A DNA stretch of 64,000 nt from Sinorhizobium medicae (GCF_007827695.1 NZ_VITA01000015.1:1-64000); one strand, 5' to 3'. Numbered from the stretch's first letter, positions 32,303-42,028 are shown. Translations and numbers: made by a program. The notes: generated by a model not told the origin, from the sequence alone.

Positions 32303-34984
32303 TCAGCCCACAGCCGCTACTCCGGGATTGGATGCCTCGCGGCCACGTATGACCGTTGCGCGCGAAAGCGATGAATTATGCACAGAGCGATCGCACCAGC
32401 CGAGGAACTCGGAGAAGGACGATCCCCATGAACGGCGTGCCGCTGTTCTGAGGCAGCCTTCCATGAGGGGCGCCAGCCGCTCACGATTGAGGGCCACTTC
32501 CTCGATGGCCTTTGCCATATCCCGCACCACCTGTGGATCGGCCGCGGCCTCGATCAGAATGCCGTCCTCGCCGTCGGTGATGAGCTCGTCGACGGCACCA
32601 ACCGCCGTCGCGATCGGTACGCAGCCGAGCTGCTGTGCCTCGGCAATCATCAAGGGAGCCCCCTCCCAGCGGGACGGCATCAGAAGGACATCCGCCCAAC
32701 CGAGCGCCTTGATCAGATCCTTGCTGGCGAAGACCGGTGAGCGCACTTCGACGCCCAAGTCCCTCAGGCGATCCGTCCAGGATATCGTGGCATCCGCAAG
32801 GATCTCACCGCCAACCGCCCGGGCATCGAAAGGCACGCGCGACGCGCGCAGCTCGGCGATGGCCGCAGCCAGACGATCGATCCCCTTTTGCTGGTCGAGG
32901 CGGCCCATATAGAGCACCCGAAGCCGATCGTCCTTCCGTTCGATCCGTCTGACCGAAAGCACTTCAGACAGGACCTTGGGCGGCACGGAGAAGCTCGCGC
33001 CGTTGGGTACGGCAAAGATCTTTTCATGCGGCACGCCGAAACTGTGAAGATAAAGCTTGAGCTGTTCCGAGCAGGTCAGGAACGCATCATAGCAATGCTC
33101 GTGGGCGATCGCCGCAAAAGGCTGGCCGGCGGGTCTTTTGAAGGCGGTATTGTCGACCACATGAAGGTAGCAGGCTGTTCGGGTTCCTTCCGAGCGCAGG
33201 CGCGCGATAAGCGGATGCACCGCCATGACGTGATTGTTGATCACGAGATCGAAGCCTGAAAGCTGACCCTTGAGCGCGGCCCAATCGACGTCATGGCCTT
33301 CGGCAATGAAATCGTGCCCCAGGAACGAGCCGGAGCCGCCCCAGGCGGGGATACCCTGGTCCCAGAAGTGAATATAATCGAAGCTCTGGTCGGACTCGTC
33401 GATCACATCCATTCTGGATGTGCCGAGCACGAAAAGATGTGTCTCGTAGCCCGCAGCCTTCAGCTCGCGCGAAGCAGCGTATACGACCTTCTCGGCGCCA
33501 CCGAAGGATGCATTGGGCACGAGCAGGGCCGCCGTTTTTCTGCCCCCCTCGCTATGGCCGAGCGGCAATATGGGCGAGCCTCCGACCTCCTGGCGAAGGG
33601 CTTTGTGAAGATCGGAATAGGGAACGAGCCGTGCCGGGCGCCAGGTCCAGCGTTTGCCGGCCGTGCGCCGCAGCGGGCTGGTCGCGATGGCGTTGACGCA
33701 GTTGATCATCACCTGCTGGGGTGTGATGAGCAAACGACGCGGCAGGCTTCTCGGGAAGGGAAAACGCACTTTCAAGATAGCCGATGTCGGCCAGACCTGC
33801 TGATTGCCGATGGAGGCGAACCAGTCCAGCGCCTTGTTTTGGATGACGTCGCGCACGAGCGATGTGGACAGAAAAATGAGGTCCGGCGAAGCGTTATGCT
33901 GGGCGCCGGCCTCAAGGAAAACCGGTTCGATCTTGCGCTGAGCCGCATCGTTGCCGAGCTGGACGAATACCACATTGGCCTTCTCGCTCAGGCGCTCCAG
34001 GTGGGAGAGCACGTTTGGCAGCATCCGGGAGCGCAGCAGCAGGTCGAGCGTGGCGCCGCTTCCGGCGATCAGGAAGGGCGGGAAATGCACGTTGTCCGGC
34101 TCACCGACGCTCGCCCAGAACGCCGGAATGATATCGTCGAGGCGAAGCCGCTTGGGTGCCTTTGTCGGGTCGGTAAAGTAAGAAATGGCGGCGTCTTCCG
34201 TCCGCGCAAAGAGATAACGCGGGCATTCCTCATGCTCGAAATCGACGAGCATGGGGCGCTGGAACAGCGCCCTGTGGCGCTTTCGGAGGAAGCTCACGGA
34301 GGCAGCGCGATCGCGGTTCGCCTCCTTGAACCGGCTCTCCGCCCTTAGCCGGTATTCGAAGGTCGTGTCGTGGCATGGTTCTCCGACGAAGCCGTGCTCG
34401 ATGCAGGACAGCCAGAATTCCCAGTCCTCGAAACCGTTCTGCCTGTCGGCGTCGAAACGAACCCCCGCCCGAAACACATCGAGCGAGATCATGGAGCCGG
34501 TGTCGCAGATATTGTCCGTTATGCAGTGCAGGAGCCGCGAGTAGCGATTGCCGTAATGGGCGCGCCAGCTCACCGAGAAAGTGTCGATATTGGTGTAAAT
34601 CCACCCGCAACCGCTTGTGCGCAGTTGCCTGTATAGGGTCTCGATGGTCCCGGGCAGCACGCGATTGTCGGCATCGAGGAAATAGACTGCTTCGGCTTCC
34701 GGCAGGTTCGCGAGAACGTATTCGATCGCACGGTTGCGCGCCCCGCCCGGCCCGGCATTGGCGCCGAAGAGAACATGGACCGCCGGATGGGCCGCCGCGT
34801 AGAGAAGCAGCTGATCGAAGGTCTCCTGTCGCGGATCCCCATCGACCGATACGACGACCGCTACACTGCATCCGGAGAGCTTCGAGGCGAGAACGGATTC
34901 GATCGCCTCCAGAACGAGGGCTGCATGGCCGTAGAGCGGCATCGCCACCACTATGAGGTCGGTATCTTCCCTATTGCCGGACAT
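32303..34984 (-). CDS. wgaB: Two-domain glycosyltransferase, GT2 fused to GT4 (WgaB/ExpA23)
   Basis: An 893-residue protein with two transferase domains. The N-terminal ~270 residues are GT2-like (GT-A fold): LIVVAMPLYGHA start and the DXD-type FLDADNR near residue 100. The C-terminal part, from about 490, is GT4-like (GT-B fold): LLVPNASFGGAEKVV, LYMGRLDQQKGIDRL, and the acidic EX7E-type motif in WEGAPLMIAEA. About 200 residues between them have no recognised domain. Fused enzymes of this kind can add two successive sugars, which fits an alternating galactose-glucose polymer. The start overlaps the wgaA end by 14 bp. Both ends and the full frame are intact. Confidence 0.88.
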   Translation of the reverse strand: MSGNREDTDLIVVAMPLYGHAALVLEAIESVLASKLSGCSVAVVVSVDGDPRQETFDQLLLYAAAHPAVHVLFGANAGPGGARNRAIEYVLANLPEAEAVYFLDADNRVLPGTIETLYRQLRTSGCGWIYTNIDTFSVSWRAHYGNRYSRLLHCITDNICDTGSMISLDVFRAGVRFDADRQNGFEDWEFWLSCIEHGFVGEPCHDTTFEYRLRAESRFKEANRDRAASVSFLRKRHRALFQRPMLVDFEHEECPRYLFARTEDAAISYFTDPTKAPKRLRLDDIIPAFWASVGEPDNVHFPPFLIAGSGATLDLLLRSRMLPNVLSHLERLSEKANVVFVQLGNDAAQRKIEPVFLEAGAQHNASPDLIFLSTSLVRDVIQNKALDWFASIGNQQVWPTSAILKVRFPFPRSLPRRLLITPQQVMINCVNAIATSPLRRTAGKRWTWRPARLVPYSDLHKALRQEVGGSPILPLGHSEGGRKTAALLVPNASFGGAEKVVYAASRELKAAGYETHLFVLGTSRMDVIDESDQSFDYIHFWDQGIPAWGGSGSFLGHDFIAEGHDVDWAALKGQLSGFDLVINNHVMAVHPLIARLRSEGTRTACYLHVVDNTAFKRPAGQPFAAIAHEHCYDAFLTCSEQLKLYLHSFGVPHEKIFAVPNGASFSVPPKVLSEVLSVRRIERKDDRLRVLYMGRLDQQKGIDRLAAAIAELRASRVPFDARAVGGEILADATISWTDRLRDLGVEVRSPVFASKDLIKALGWADVLLMPSRWEGAPLMIAEAQQLGCVPIATAVGAVDELITDGEDGILIEAAADPQVVRDMAKAIEEVALNRERLAPLMEGCLRTAARRSWGSSFSEFLGWCDRSVHNSSLSRATVIRGREASNPGVAAVG

Positions 34985-36440
34985 TGGACGCCCCTGCGGA
35001 CTGCTTCACCAACCGGAAGCCGGAGACTTTGAGCCAGGAGAAATCGACCGTATCCGTCACGGCACGGCTCAGGATCATGAGGTCCATCGGCTCACGCACG
35101 GGCTTGTCCAGCTGGAAGTTGATGTTGATCGCCTGCGCGGCCGTAACCTCGCGCCAGCCGCTGAAGAAGGCCGAGGGCTTCGCAGCGCCCTTGCGTGCAA
35201 GTTCCGCCACTTCCGAGCGCGCGTTGGAGTTCGCCGGAGCGAGCAGGAAGCTCACGGCCGCGGGCGCGCCCTTCGGGTGATCGATTATCGCGCTCGCGGA
35301 GAAGGAGATGGTGCCGGGTTCCACGGCCCGGCCAATTGTGCCGGCGGATATCCCGCTCGGTAGCGGATGACAAACGACGGCGTTCTCGTGCTCGAGGAAG
35401 CGAACGGTCTGAAACTCCGGGACGACCGGGGTCACAGAAACATCGACGATCTGACTTAGCAGGTCGACCGCCAGACGATAGTCCTCGATGAAGTGACCCT
35501 CCAGCAACGCCGTCGGAGCGATCATGTTGGGCATTCGTGCCGGCTTCACGCCGGGCAGCCCCGTAAACACCCGGAATGCCAGCGGCCGAAGATCGAGATC
35601 AGGATGCGGTGTTTCCGATCGGGCCGTGTAGCGCTCGCTCGCAATCGGATAGCCGAGCGACAGCTCGACAGTCTCCGTCCCGGTCGTAGAAATCCTCAGG
35701 CGCAGCGTTCTCGCCGCGCCGCCGCAAGCGCGTGGGAGCGCAAAGAAATTCCAGTTTGCCGTTAGCTGCGCATAGGGGACGGTCCACTCGGCTACGCCCT
35801 CGCCGTTCTCGACATAGCCCAGCATGACGACCAGTTCGCCCCCGTCCCTCGGCACGGAATGGAGATGCAGCGCGAATCCCGCCACGCCATGGCTGGAGAC
35901 AGGCAGCAACTGCTCGACACAGCCGGTGGACAGGAGTTGCCCGATGCCCTCGTCCTTTGGATCGGCATAGGGATCATGGGCGAAAATCTCCGCGACCGGC
36001 TCCCAATTGTGAGCTTGAAAGGCGTCCTCGAGTGCGCGGTAATTCTCGAGCAGCGTTTCCCGCTCGCGACGGAGAATCGCGAGCTCGGCGGTTACGGCCG
36101 AGGTGAAGCGGGAGAGCCGCCCTACTCCACCCTCGACCAGCGTCCGTATCAGCGAAAGACTCTCCGCCTTGACGGGCACGTCGATCCGTCGAAGCGGTAT
36201 CTCGGGTATGGTGCCAAGCGCGTGGACAGATGCAAGCCCTTCGCGCAGATCGGTCTCGCCCTCATCGGAGAAGGCCAGCGCAATCAGGGGAAAGGCGTTC
36301 TGCAAGGGAAAGCGTGAAGCATCCGGATCGAGAAAATGGACCAGATGCTCGATGTCGCTCCCCTCGACGTTCTCCCGGTCAAGACCGGATGCCACAACCA
36401 GCCTTCGCTTCGTCGGCGATTGCCTCACGCTAGAAGACAT
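34971..36440 (-). CDS. wgaA: Protein of unknown function, first gene of the wga operon (WgaA/ExpA1)
   Basis: A 489-residue soluble protein with no signal peptide or membrane helix, matched to ExpA1 by position and length. I recall a family label DUF6212 for such proteins but cannot verify it. A helical stretch (LSRFTSAVTAELAILRRERETLLENYRALEDAF, about residues 110-145 as a whole) could form a coiled coil; the rest looks beta-rich. The ATG at 36440 is preferred; a GTG at 36452 is possible. Its promoter region (36441-36620) is AT-rich and carries a WggR-type motif at 36601-36617. The biochemical role is unknown. Confidence 0.8.
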   Translation of the reverse strand: MSSSVRQSPTKRRLVVASGLDRENVEGSDIEHLVHFLDPDASRFPLQNAFPLIALAFSDEGETDLREGLASVHALGTIPEIPLRRIDVPVKAESLSLIRTLVEGGVGRLSRFTSAVTAELAILRRERETLLENYRALEDAFQAHNWEPVAEIFAHDPYADPKDEGIGQLLSTGCVEQLLPVSSHGVAGFALHLHSVPRDGGELVVMLGYVENGEGVAEWTVPYAQLTANWNFFALPRACGGAARTLRLRISTTGTETVELSLGYPIASERYTARSETPHPDLDLRPLAFRVFTGLPGVKPARMPNMIAPTALLEGHFIEDYRLAVDLLSQIVDVSVTPVVPEFQTVRFLEHENAVVCHPLPSGISAGTIGRAVEPGTISFSASAIIDHPKGAPAAVSFLLAPANSNARSEVAELARKGAAKPSAFFSGWREVTAAQAININFQLDKPVREPMDLMILSRAVTDTVDFSWLKVSGFRLVKQSAGASNVRQ

Positions 36441-36600
36441 CAACTCTTGCACGCAGCGACCCCAGAATATTTCGATTAAATTACAGATGAACTTTGGAAC
36501 CGTAAATACTCACGGATCGGAACTTCATTTTCGGAAAACATATCCTCGGATTCCGCACTGCACAACAATAGATTCTTGGGGTTTTTACGGGTATTTATAA

Positions 36601-36617
36601 TTCAACAATTGAAGTAA
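36601..36617 (-). promoter_or_regulatory. WggR-type motif, wga promoter
   Basis: On the minus strand this reads TTACTTCAATTGTTGAA, oriented towards wgaA about 160 bp away. It matches TTACTTYAANNNTTGAA, shared with 38621-38637 and 42012-42028. It lies in the AT-rich gap between wgcA and wgaA. Confidence 0.75.
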
Positions 36618-36620
36618 TGT

Positions 36621-37868
36621 CTACGCAATCTGCGTTTCCTTCGCTAGTGCAGCATTCCGCCCGGCGAGATTGTCTACCAGCTTCAACTGGCGCGCGAGGC
36701 AATCGTCCAACCGAAACCTCTGCTCCACCGTTCTGCGCGCCGCGCGGCGCATTGCACTGACCCCCTCTGCACCCTTCAACACGTCCAGAATCGTTCCGGC
36801 CAGCGTGTCGGGGTCAAAGAACGGGACGAGAAGCCCGTTGCGGCCCGAGCGGATGACTTCCTGAACCGGCGCCGTATCCGATCCGATAACAAGTGCGCCG
36901 CAGGCCATTGCCTCAAGCACCGACCAGGAAAGCACGAAGGGATAGGTGAGGTAGAGATGCGCCGCGGAGATCTGAAAGAGTTGCCGCAACACCGAATGCG
37001 GCACGACGCCCGGGAAAATAAGTCTCTCACGCGGAACGTCCAGCGACGCAAGCAGATGATCCTTCCACGATCCCCCGCCGGGGGGCGGCGCGCCGTAGCT
37101 GACCCCGTCGCCGCCGACGAAGACGAACAGCGCGTCCGGATGCCGTCGGACGACCTTCGCCGCCGCCTCCAGTGCTTGCGGGAACCCGCGATAAGGTTCA
37201 AGGTCCCGCGCGACGAAAGTGACGACCGGATCGCCAGCCTTCAGGACACGCCCGTCCGGAAGCTTCAGCGAAGCTGCAGGATCGGGGCGAAAACGGCGCG
37301 TGTCTATGCCTTCGTGGCAAACGGCAATTCTTTGCTGCGCGTCACCTGGATAGAGGCTTCTCTGCCAGTTCGTGGGGCTGATGCCGCCATCCATCGCTTC
37401 GAGAGAAAGGAGCTGCGCCACATTGCGAAGGCGCAAGCGTTTCCGCGTCTCGGAATCGGGACGGTCGTCGGGCGCAAAGCCGACATCCGCTCCTTCAGCC
37501 CGATAGAAAAACTCGCAATAGCCCAGTGCCGGCACCCGCGGCAGGACATCCTTCACGAACATCATGCTGCCCCAACCTATATGGCCGAGAATGACGTCGG
37601 GAGCCTGCCCGAGGCGGCGCATGGCGTCGAATGTCTCCGCAACCCTGTGCCCGATGCGCACATGATGATCGGGAACCCCGAAGTGACGGGCAATATGCGG
37701 GTTCGGCTGCGGACCGGGCTCCGCCCGATGCCGGACGACCCGAACGGATGGTATCCGCTGATCCACGGTCTCCGTCACGAGGGTGACCTCGTTCCCCGCC
37801 TCGGCAAGGTGCCGCGCCAAGGCGGCGAACTGGCCGAATCCACGGCGGTGTACGAATGCTACATGCAT
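36621..37868 (-). CDS. wgcA: Glycosyltransferase, GT4 family (WgcA/ExpC)
   Basis: A 415-residue GT-B type glycosyltransferase. It opens MHVAFVHRRGFGQFAALARHLAEAGNEV, has the sugar-nucleotide region FVARDLEPYRGFPQALEAA, and the acidic donor-binding segment SWSVLEAMACGALVIGSDTAPVQE. This matches ExpC of S. meliloti in place and type, between the wga operon and wggR. It is needed for galactoglucan synthesis in that species. The start has no strong ribosome-binding site. A 140-bp gap with a palindromic repeat separates it from wggR. Confidence 0.9.
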   Translation of the reverse strand: MHVAFVHRRGFGQFAALARHLAEAGNEVTLVTETVDQRIPSVRVVRHRAEPGPQPNPHIARHFGVPDHHVRIGHRVAETFDAMRRLGQAPDVILGHIGWGSMMFVKDVLPRVPALGYCEFFYRAEGADVGFAPDDRPDSETRKRLRLRNVAQLLSLEAMDGGISPTNWQRSLYPGDAQQRIAVCHEGIDTRRFRPDPAASLKLPDGRVLKAGDPVVTFVARDLEPYRGFPQALEAAAKVVRRHPDALFVFVGGDGVSYGAPPPGGGSWKDHLLASLDVPRERLIFPGVVPHSVLRQLFQISAAHLYLTYPFVLSWSVLEAMACGALVIGSDTAPVQEVIRSGRNGLLVPFFDPDTLAGTILDVLKGAEGVSAMRRAARRTVEQRFRLDDCLARQLKLVDNLAGRNAALAKETQIA

Positions 37869-37952
37869 GTTCTTAAACCAGCTATTGGTGAGAGATCGCC
37901 GCTACAGTGCACGCGCGTCCGATCGGACGCGCTGAGATCTGAGCAGCATTTT

Positions 37953-37996
37953 GCATGTCTCTGTCCCTTGGTCCGCTATGATCAAAGGACGAATGC
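37953..37996. repeat. Diverged copy of the hairpin repeat between wgcA and wggR
   Basis: GCATGTCTCTGTCCCTT and ATCAAAGGACGAATGC pair imperfectly. The sequence is related to the element at 15442-15489. It lies between the wggR stop and the wgcA start and could terminate or attenuate readthrough from wggR. Confidence 0.6.
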
Positions 37997-38008
37997 GATG
38001 GAGGAGCC

Positions 38009-38593
38009 TCAGATCCCGTAACGCGCGGCATTGCCCCAGACCAGTTCGAGGCGGTGCAGGGTCTGGAAGGCGGTCTCGAGATTCCGCCGGTCCTGCTCTC
38101 CGTGGCTGAGGGCGCGTTCGTAGCCCTTCGCTGCCTCCCGCAGGCCAGCGCAGACCTGCCTGCCTTTCACCGACAGCCGTATGCGGGCCGACCGCTTGTC
38201 ACGCTGCGATGCGATTCGATCGATGTAGTCGCCATCGGCAAGCTGTTTCAGGTAATAGGAAATGTTCGAACCCACATAGTGGCCTCGGTCCAAAAGCTCT
38301 CCCACCGAAAGCTCCGCGTCGCCGATGGCAAGAAGAACCATCGCCTGCGCCGGGCCGATGTCGTCGACCCCGAGCTTTGTCAACTCCGCCCGCAAGAGGC
38401 CGGAAAACCTGCGGCTTGCGCGCTCCATCACCCTGGCAAGCTCAAAATAGGTAACGAGCGAATTATCCCCGTCCTGGTCGGCTGCTAGGGTCTCGAGGCC
38501 TTTCCGCATTGTTTCATTCGCGGGAAGGACTGAAACAGTGTCTCCGAAGTCTGCGAACGGATAGAGCATCCTGTGGTTCATCCCTCTCTCCAT
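38009..38593 (-). CDS. wggR: MarR-like regulator of galactoglucan synthesis (WggR/ExpG)
   Basis: A 194-residue winged-helix protein of the MarR type, the length of ExpG. The DNA-binding part is at about residues 75-140 (LLAIGDAELSVGELLDRGHYVGSNISYYLKQLADGDYI), followed by the wing RDKRSARIRLSVKG. In S. meliloti this protein activates the wga, wgd and wge operons, and its expression rises in phosphate limitation and with ExpR/Sin quorum sensing. It is divergent from wgdA, and the shared region holds one of three copies of a 17-bp motif that is probably its site. Confidence 0.93.
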   Translation of the reverse strand: MERGMNHRMLYPFADFGDTVSVLPANETMRKGLETLAADQDGDNSLVTYFELARVMERASRRFSGLLRAELTKLGVDDIGPAQAMVLLAIGDAELSVGELLDRGHYVGSNISYYLKQLADGDYIDRIASQRDKRSARIRLSVKGRQVCAGLREAAKGYERALSHGEQDRRNLETAFQTLHRLELVWGNAARYGI

Positions 38594-38620
38594 AGAGAAC
38601 GTACTTCATATTTCGGAAAT

Positions 38621-38637
38621 TTACTTCAATATTTGAA
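38621..38637 (+). promoter_or_regulatory. WggR-type motif between wggR and wgdA
   Basis: TTACTTCAATATTTGAA, part of a perfect CTTCAA-TAT-TTGAAG dyad (38624-38638). It is 28 bp from the wggR start and about 150 bp from wgdA, placed to serve both. A half-related TTCATATTTCGGAA lies just before it. Confidence 0.8.
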
Positions 38638-38789
38638 GCAAATTCATGACACCCCTGCCCCGAAATTCAACGCCCTTGAGCGAGCGATGTTTATTGTGTC
38701 ACACTCATCGCAACAATACTGTGATTTGAGTGAATCTGAACCAGATCGCCCCATGAAACCCGCGAAAGCGTTATTCAGAAGATCGCCAC

Positions 38790-40559
38790 ATGCGTGATAC
38801 TGTTCGAAATCCTTTGATTGGCAAGGGCCATAGCCGATCGATGGCGCCACAAAATGGAACAATGGCTCCAAAGCTGCTCGTTCTGCGGGCCCGGCGCGTA
38901 TTCGTCGTGACGCTTCTTTATGCAGCCCTGCTCAGCGCCTGCATCAACCTCCTGCAACTCACCATGCCGCTTTATATGATGCAGGTGCATGACAGGGTGT
39001 TGAACAGCCAGAGCATGGATACGCTCGTCATGCTGACGATTCTTGCTGTCGGCGCGCTGATCGTGCTCGGCGTGCTCGATTTCATTCGCGCTCTCACCTT
39101 TCAGGCCATGGGTAGCGCCGTGGTCCGCTGGTTGAACCTGCCGGTTCTGACCGCCGCCGTGCAGGCGTCGGCCGATCAGGGGCTTGCACGGGCGACGCAG
39201 TCTCTGCGCGACCTCACGGAGCTGCGCAGCTTCCTCACTTCTTCTGCGGTGAGCGCTCCGCTCGACGCGGCCTGGTCGCCCATCTTTCTGGGCGTCCTTT
39301 TTCTGCTGCATCCCCTCTTCGGATTGATCGGTGCGATCTCCGTCGTCGTGCTCGTCTGCTGCGGCCTCCTCAACGACCTCTTGACGCGTCAGCTCATGAA
39401 AGAGGCAAGCCAGGCTAATATTGAGGCAGTCTCGAATATAGGTGCGACATTACGTCACGCCGAAGCCATCGAAGCGATGGGAATGCTCCCGGCGCTCTCC
39501 CAAAAGTGGCGCGCCGCTCAGCTGCACGCCCTGAGCGTGCTGGAAGCCAGCGGAATCAGAAGCAGGGCGATGGCCTCGATCACCCGATCGCTGCGCTTTG
39601 CCATTCAGGTGGCGGCGCTCGGCACCGGCGCGCTGCTCGTCATGCGGCAGGAGATTTCTCCCGGAGCGATGATGGCGACGACCATTCTCGTGGGGCGCCT
39701 TCTGCTGCCGTTCGACTCCGTCATTGAAAACTGGCGGCAATGGGTATTGGCGATCGCAAGCTGGCGCCGCGTCGAAGCGGCACTGAAGGAGGACCTCGCC
39801 GTTCGTCAGACGATGTCGACGCCGCGCTCGGAAGGCGAGCTTGTCGTCGACAAGCTGGTCTATGCGGCACCCGGCCTTGATGTCCCGATCATCAAGGGCA
39901 TCAACTTCTCGCTCTCGCCCGGTGAGGTGCTGGGTATCGTCGGCCCATCCGCCGCGGGTAAATCCACGCTGGCGCGGCTCCTCACCGGCATTCTGAAGCC
40001 GACTGCCGGCGGTGTTTTTCTGGACGGCAACAACGTCTACCTCTGGGAGCGCAGCTCGTTCGGTCAGGTGGCGGGCTACCTGCCGCAGTCGGTGTCCCTG
40101 CTCGAAGGGACGATACGTGAAAACATCGCACGCATGGCGGAGAGCGACCCTTACAAGGTGCTCGAGGCGGCGCGGCTTGCCGATGTGCACGACATGATCG
40201 GCAGGCTACCGCTCGGCTATGATACGCCGGTCGGCGATGGCCACCTCACCCTTTCCGGAGGGCAAAGGCAGCGCATCGCTCTGGCCCGCTGCCTCTACGG
40301 CCGGCCCCGCCTGCTTGTCCTGGACGAGCCCAACGCCAATCTCGACGCCATCGGCGAGCGCGCTCTTATCCGCGCGATCGAGGAGGCGCGCAGAGACGGC
40401 GCCATCGTCATCCTCATCGCCCACCGGCCGGCTATCATGCAGGTGGCCGATAAGCTGCTCGTGCTGGAAGGCGGCCGCATCAGCCAGTTCGGCCCACGAA
40501 CGGATGTGGTGGCCTCGATGATCCCGGGCGAAACGAGACGCGAAGGTACTGCTACATGA
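38790..40559 (+). CDS. wgdA: Type I secretion ABC transporter (WgdA/ExpD1)
   Basis: A 589-residue fused membrane-ATPase exporter of the PrtD/HlyB class without a peptidase domain. The N-terminal ~320 residues hold the membrane helices; the ATPase domain has Walker A GPSAAGKST near 385, signature LSGGQRQR near 488 and Walker B LLVLDEPNANLD. With WgdB it would secrete the RTX protein WgeA through a TolC-type outer-membrane channel encoded elsewhere. No start has a good ribosome-binding site; ATG codons at 38841 and 38862 are alternatives to 38790. It overlaps wgdB in ATGA. Confidence 0.92.
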   Translation: MRDTVRNPLIGKGHSRSMAPQNGTMAPKLLVLRARRVFVVTLLYAALLSACINLLQLTMPLYMMQVHDRVLNSQSMDTLVMLTILAVGALIVLGVLDFIRALTFQAMGSAVVRWLNLPVLTAAVQASADQGLARATQSLRDLTELRSFLTSSAVSAPLDAAWSPIFLGVLFLLHPLFGLIGAISVVVLVCCGLLNDLLTRQLMKEASQANIEAVSNIGATLRHAEAIEAMGMLPALSQKWRAAQLHALSVLEASGIRSRAMASITRSLRFAIQVAALGTGALLVMRQEISPGAMMATTILVGRLLLPFDSVIENWRQWVLAIASWRRVEAALKEDLAVRQTMSTPRSEGELVVDKLVYAAPGLDVPIIKGINFSLSPGEVLGIVGPSAAGKSTLARLLTGILKPTAGGVFLDGNNVYLWERSSFGQVAGYLPQSVSLLEGTIRENIARMAESDPYKVLEAARLADVHDMIGRLPLGYDTPVGDGHLTLSGGQRQRIALARCLYGRPRLLVLDEPNANLDAIGERALIRAIEEARRDGAIVILIAHRPAIMQVADKLLVLEGGRISQFGPRTDVVASMIPGETRREGTAT

Positions 40560-41977
40560 AGACGGAAACGATCCTGCCGGCTCGCCTCGATCTGCAGCCG
40601 CCCGCGGAGACGGAAAGCACGGAACGTCGCCTGCCGGTAGCCGCGCAGGGGCGGCTGCCAATGACAATGCCGGAGCCGGACCTCCTGGAGAACGATACGC
40701 GGTCGCCCATCCGGCGCCTCGTCATCGCCGGGCTGACGACGATCCTCGTTGCCTTCGGTGGCTTCTTCGGCTGGGCATTTTCAACGGAGCTCAGCAGTGC
40801 CTCGGTCACGAGTGGCACTATCATCGTCGATTCGAAACGCAAGACGGTTAGTCATTTCGAGGGAGGCGTGCTCAGCCGTATCCTCGTGCAAGAGGGAGAT
40901 CATGTGGCTCCCGGCCAACCGCTGATGCAACTGGAGGATACGCGTGCGCGCTCCGACCTGCAGGCGCTGGAGAGCCGCCGTGTCGGTCTGATCGCAAAGC
41001 TTGCGCGGCTTCGGTCCGAGCGGTCGGGCTTGCAGGCGGTCGACTTCCCGGACGACCTCGTCGCTGCGGGGGAAGCCGCCGCGGATGCAGTCACGGCGGA
41101 AACCGCGTTCTTCGAGAAGCGCAACGAGGCCAAGGAGGGCCGGATAGCGATCCAGCGGAAGACGATCGAGGAATATTCGGAGAAAGCGAAGTCTCTCACA
41201 GCTCAGTTGCAGGCGACAGACCGGCAGATTGAACTGATGAACGAGCAGCGAACGGCGATCGCGACCCTGGTCGAAAAGGCGTTCGCCCAGCGATCGAAAC
41301 TCATCGAGATCGACGCGCGGCTCAGCGAACTCGCCGCGACGCGGGGCGAAATTGCGGGCGACAGGGCGCAGGCGGAAAAGGCGATGGCAGGCGCGGAGCT
41401 CACGCTCACCGGAATCGAATCGGATTTCCAGTCGGAGATTGCCGGAGAGATTACAACGGCGCGCCTCGAGCTTGCGGAAGTCGAGGAGCGCATCATCTCC
41501 GCCAAGGACGTGCTGCGCCGCCTCGAAATCCGTGCGCCCCAGGCGGGCATCGTCGCCAACATTCAGCTGCGCACGCCCGGCAGTGCCGTCACGCCCGGCC
41601 AGCCGCTTCTCGACATCGTGCCCGAGGACGAGCCGCTGCTCGTCGAGATGCATGTCAGCACGCGGGACATCGACAGCATAACGATCGGCTCGAGCACGCA
41701 AATCCGCCTCACCGCCTATAACCAGCGTTCGCACCTGCCCATGGACGGCAAGGTCACCTATATCGCCGCGGACCAATCCATGGATGAAAAGTCCAATGTC
41801 GCCTATTTCGTCGCACGGGCGGAAATCGCGCCGGAATCGCTTGCCGCAAATCCTGACATTCGGCTTTATCCGGGCATGCCCGCGGAAGTGCTGATCGTGC
41901 ACAAAGCCCGCTCGGCAATCGATTACCTCGTCTCTCCCGTCTCGGACAGTTTCAACCGCGCCTTCCGGGAGGATTGA
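40556..41977 (+). CDS. wgdB: Type I secretion membrane fusion protein (WgdB/ExpD2)
   Basis: A 473-residue HlyD/PrtE-type periplasmic adaptor. A cytoplasmic N-tail is followed by one membrane helix (IAGLTTILVAFGGFFGWAF, about residues 58-76), a lipoyl-type segment (GTIIVDSKRKTVSHFEGG), a long helical hairpin (about 130-320) and the returning beta-barrel with LEIRAPQAGIVANIQLRTPG. It links WgdA to the outer-membrane channel. Its start overlaps the wgdA stop. The 273 bp following it contain the wgeA promoter region. Confidence 0.92.
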   Translation: MKTETILPARLDLQPPAETESTERRLPVAAQGRLPMTMPEPDLLENDTRSPIRRLVIAGLTTILVAFGGFFGWAFSTELSSASVTSGTIIVDSKRKTVSHFEGGVLSRILVQEGDHVAPGQPLMQLEDTRARSDLQALESRRVGLIAKLARLRSERSGLQAVDFPDDLVAAGEAAADAVTAETAFFEKRNEAKEGRIAIQRKTIEEYSEKAKSLTAQLQATDRQIELMNEQRTAIATLVEKAFAQRSKLIEIDARLSELAATRGEIAGDRAQAEKAMAGAELTLTGIESDFQSEIAGEITTARLELAEVEERIISAKDVLRRLEIRAPQAGIVANIQLRTPGSAVTPGQPLLDIVPEDEPLLVEMHVSTRDIDSITIGSSTQIRLTAYNQRSHLPMDGKVTYIAADQSMDEKSNVAYFVARAEIAPESLAANPDIRLYPGMPAEVLIVHKARSAIDYLVSPVSDSFNRAFRED

Positions 41978-42011
41978 AGTCGTTCTCTCATCCAACGCAT
42001 CAATTGGCAAT

Positions 42012-42028
42012 TTACTTTAAATTTTGAA
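42012..42028 (+). promoter_or_regulatory. WggR-type motif, wgeA promoter
   Basis: TTACTTTAAATTTTGAA, preceded by AAT as at 38621. It lies 222 bp upstream of the wgeA start in AT-rich DNA. The left arm differs from the other two copies by one base. Confidence 0.75.

Noticed and set aside
38690-38725. A PhoB box upstream of wggR
   Set aside because: TGTCAC-like pieces are present (around TTGTGTCACACTCATC) and phosphate control is known in S. meliloti, but I could not fit two well-spaced direct repeats.
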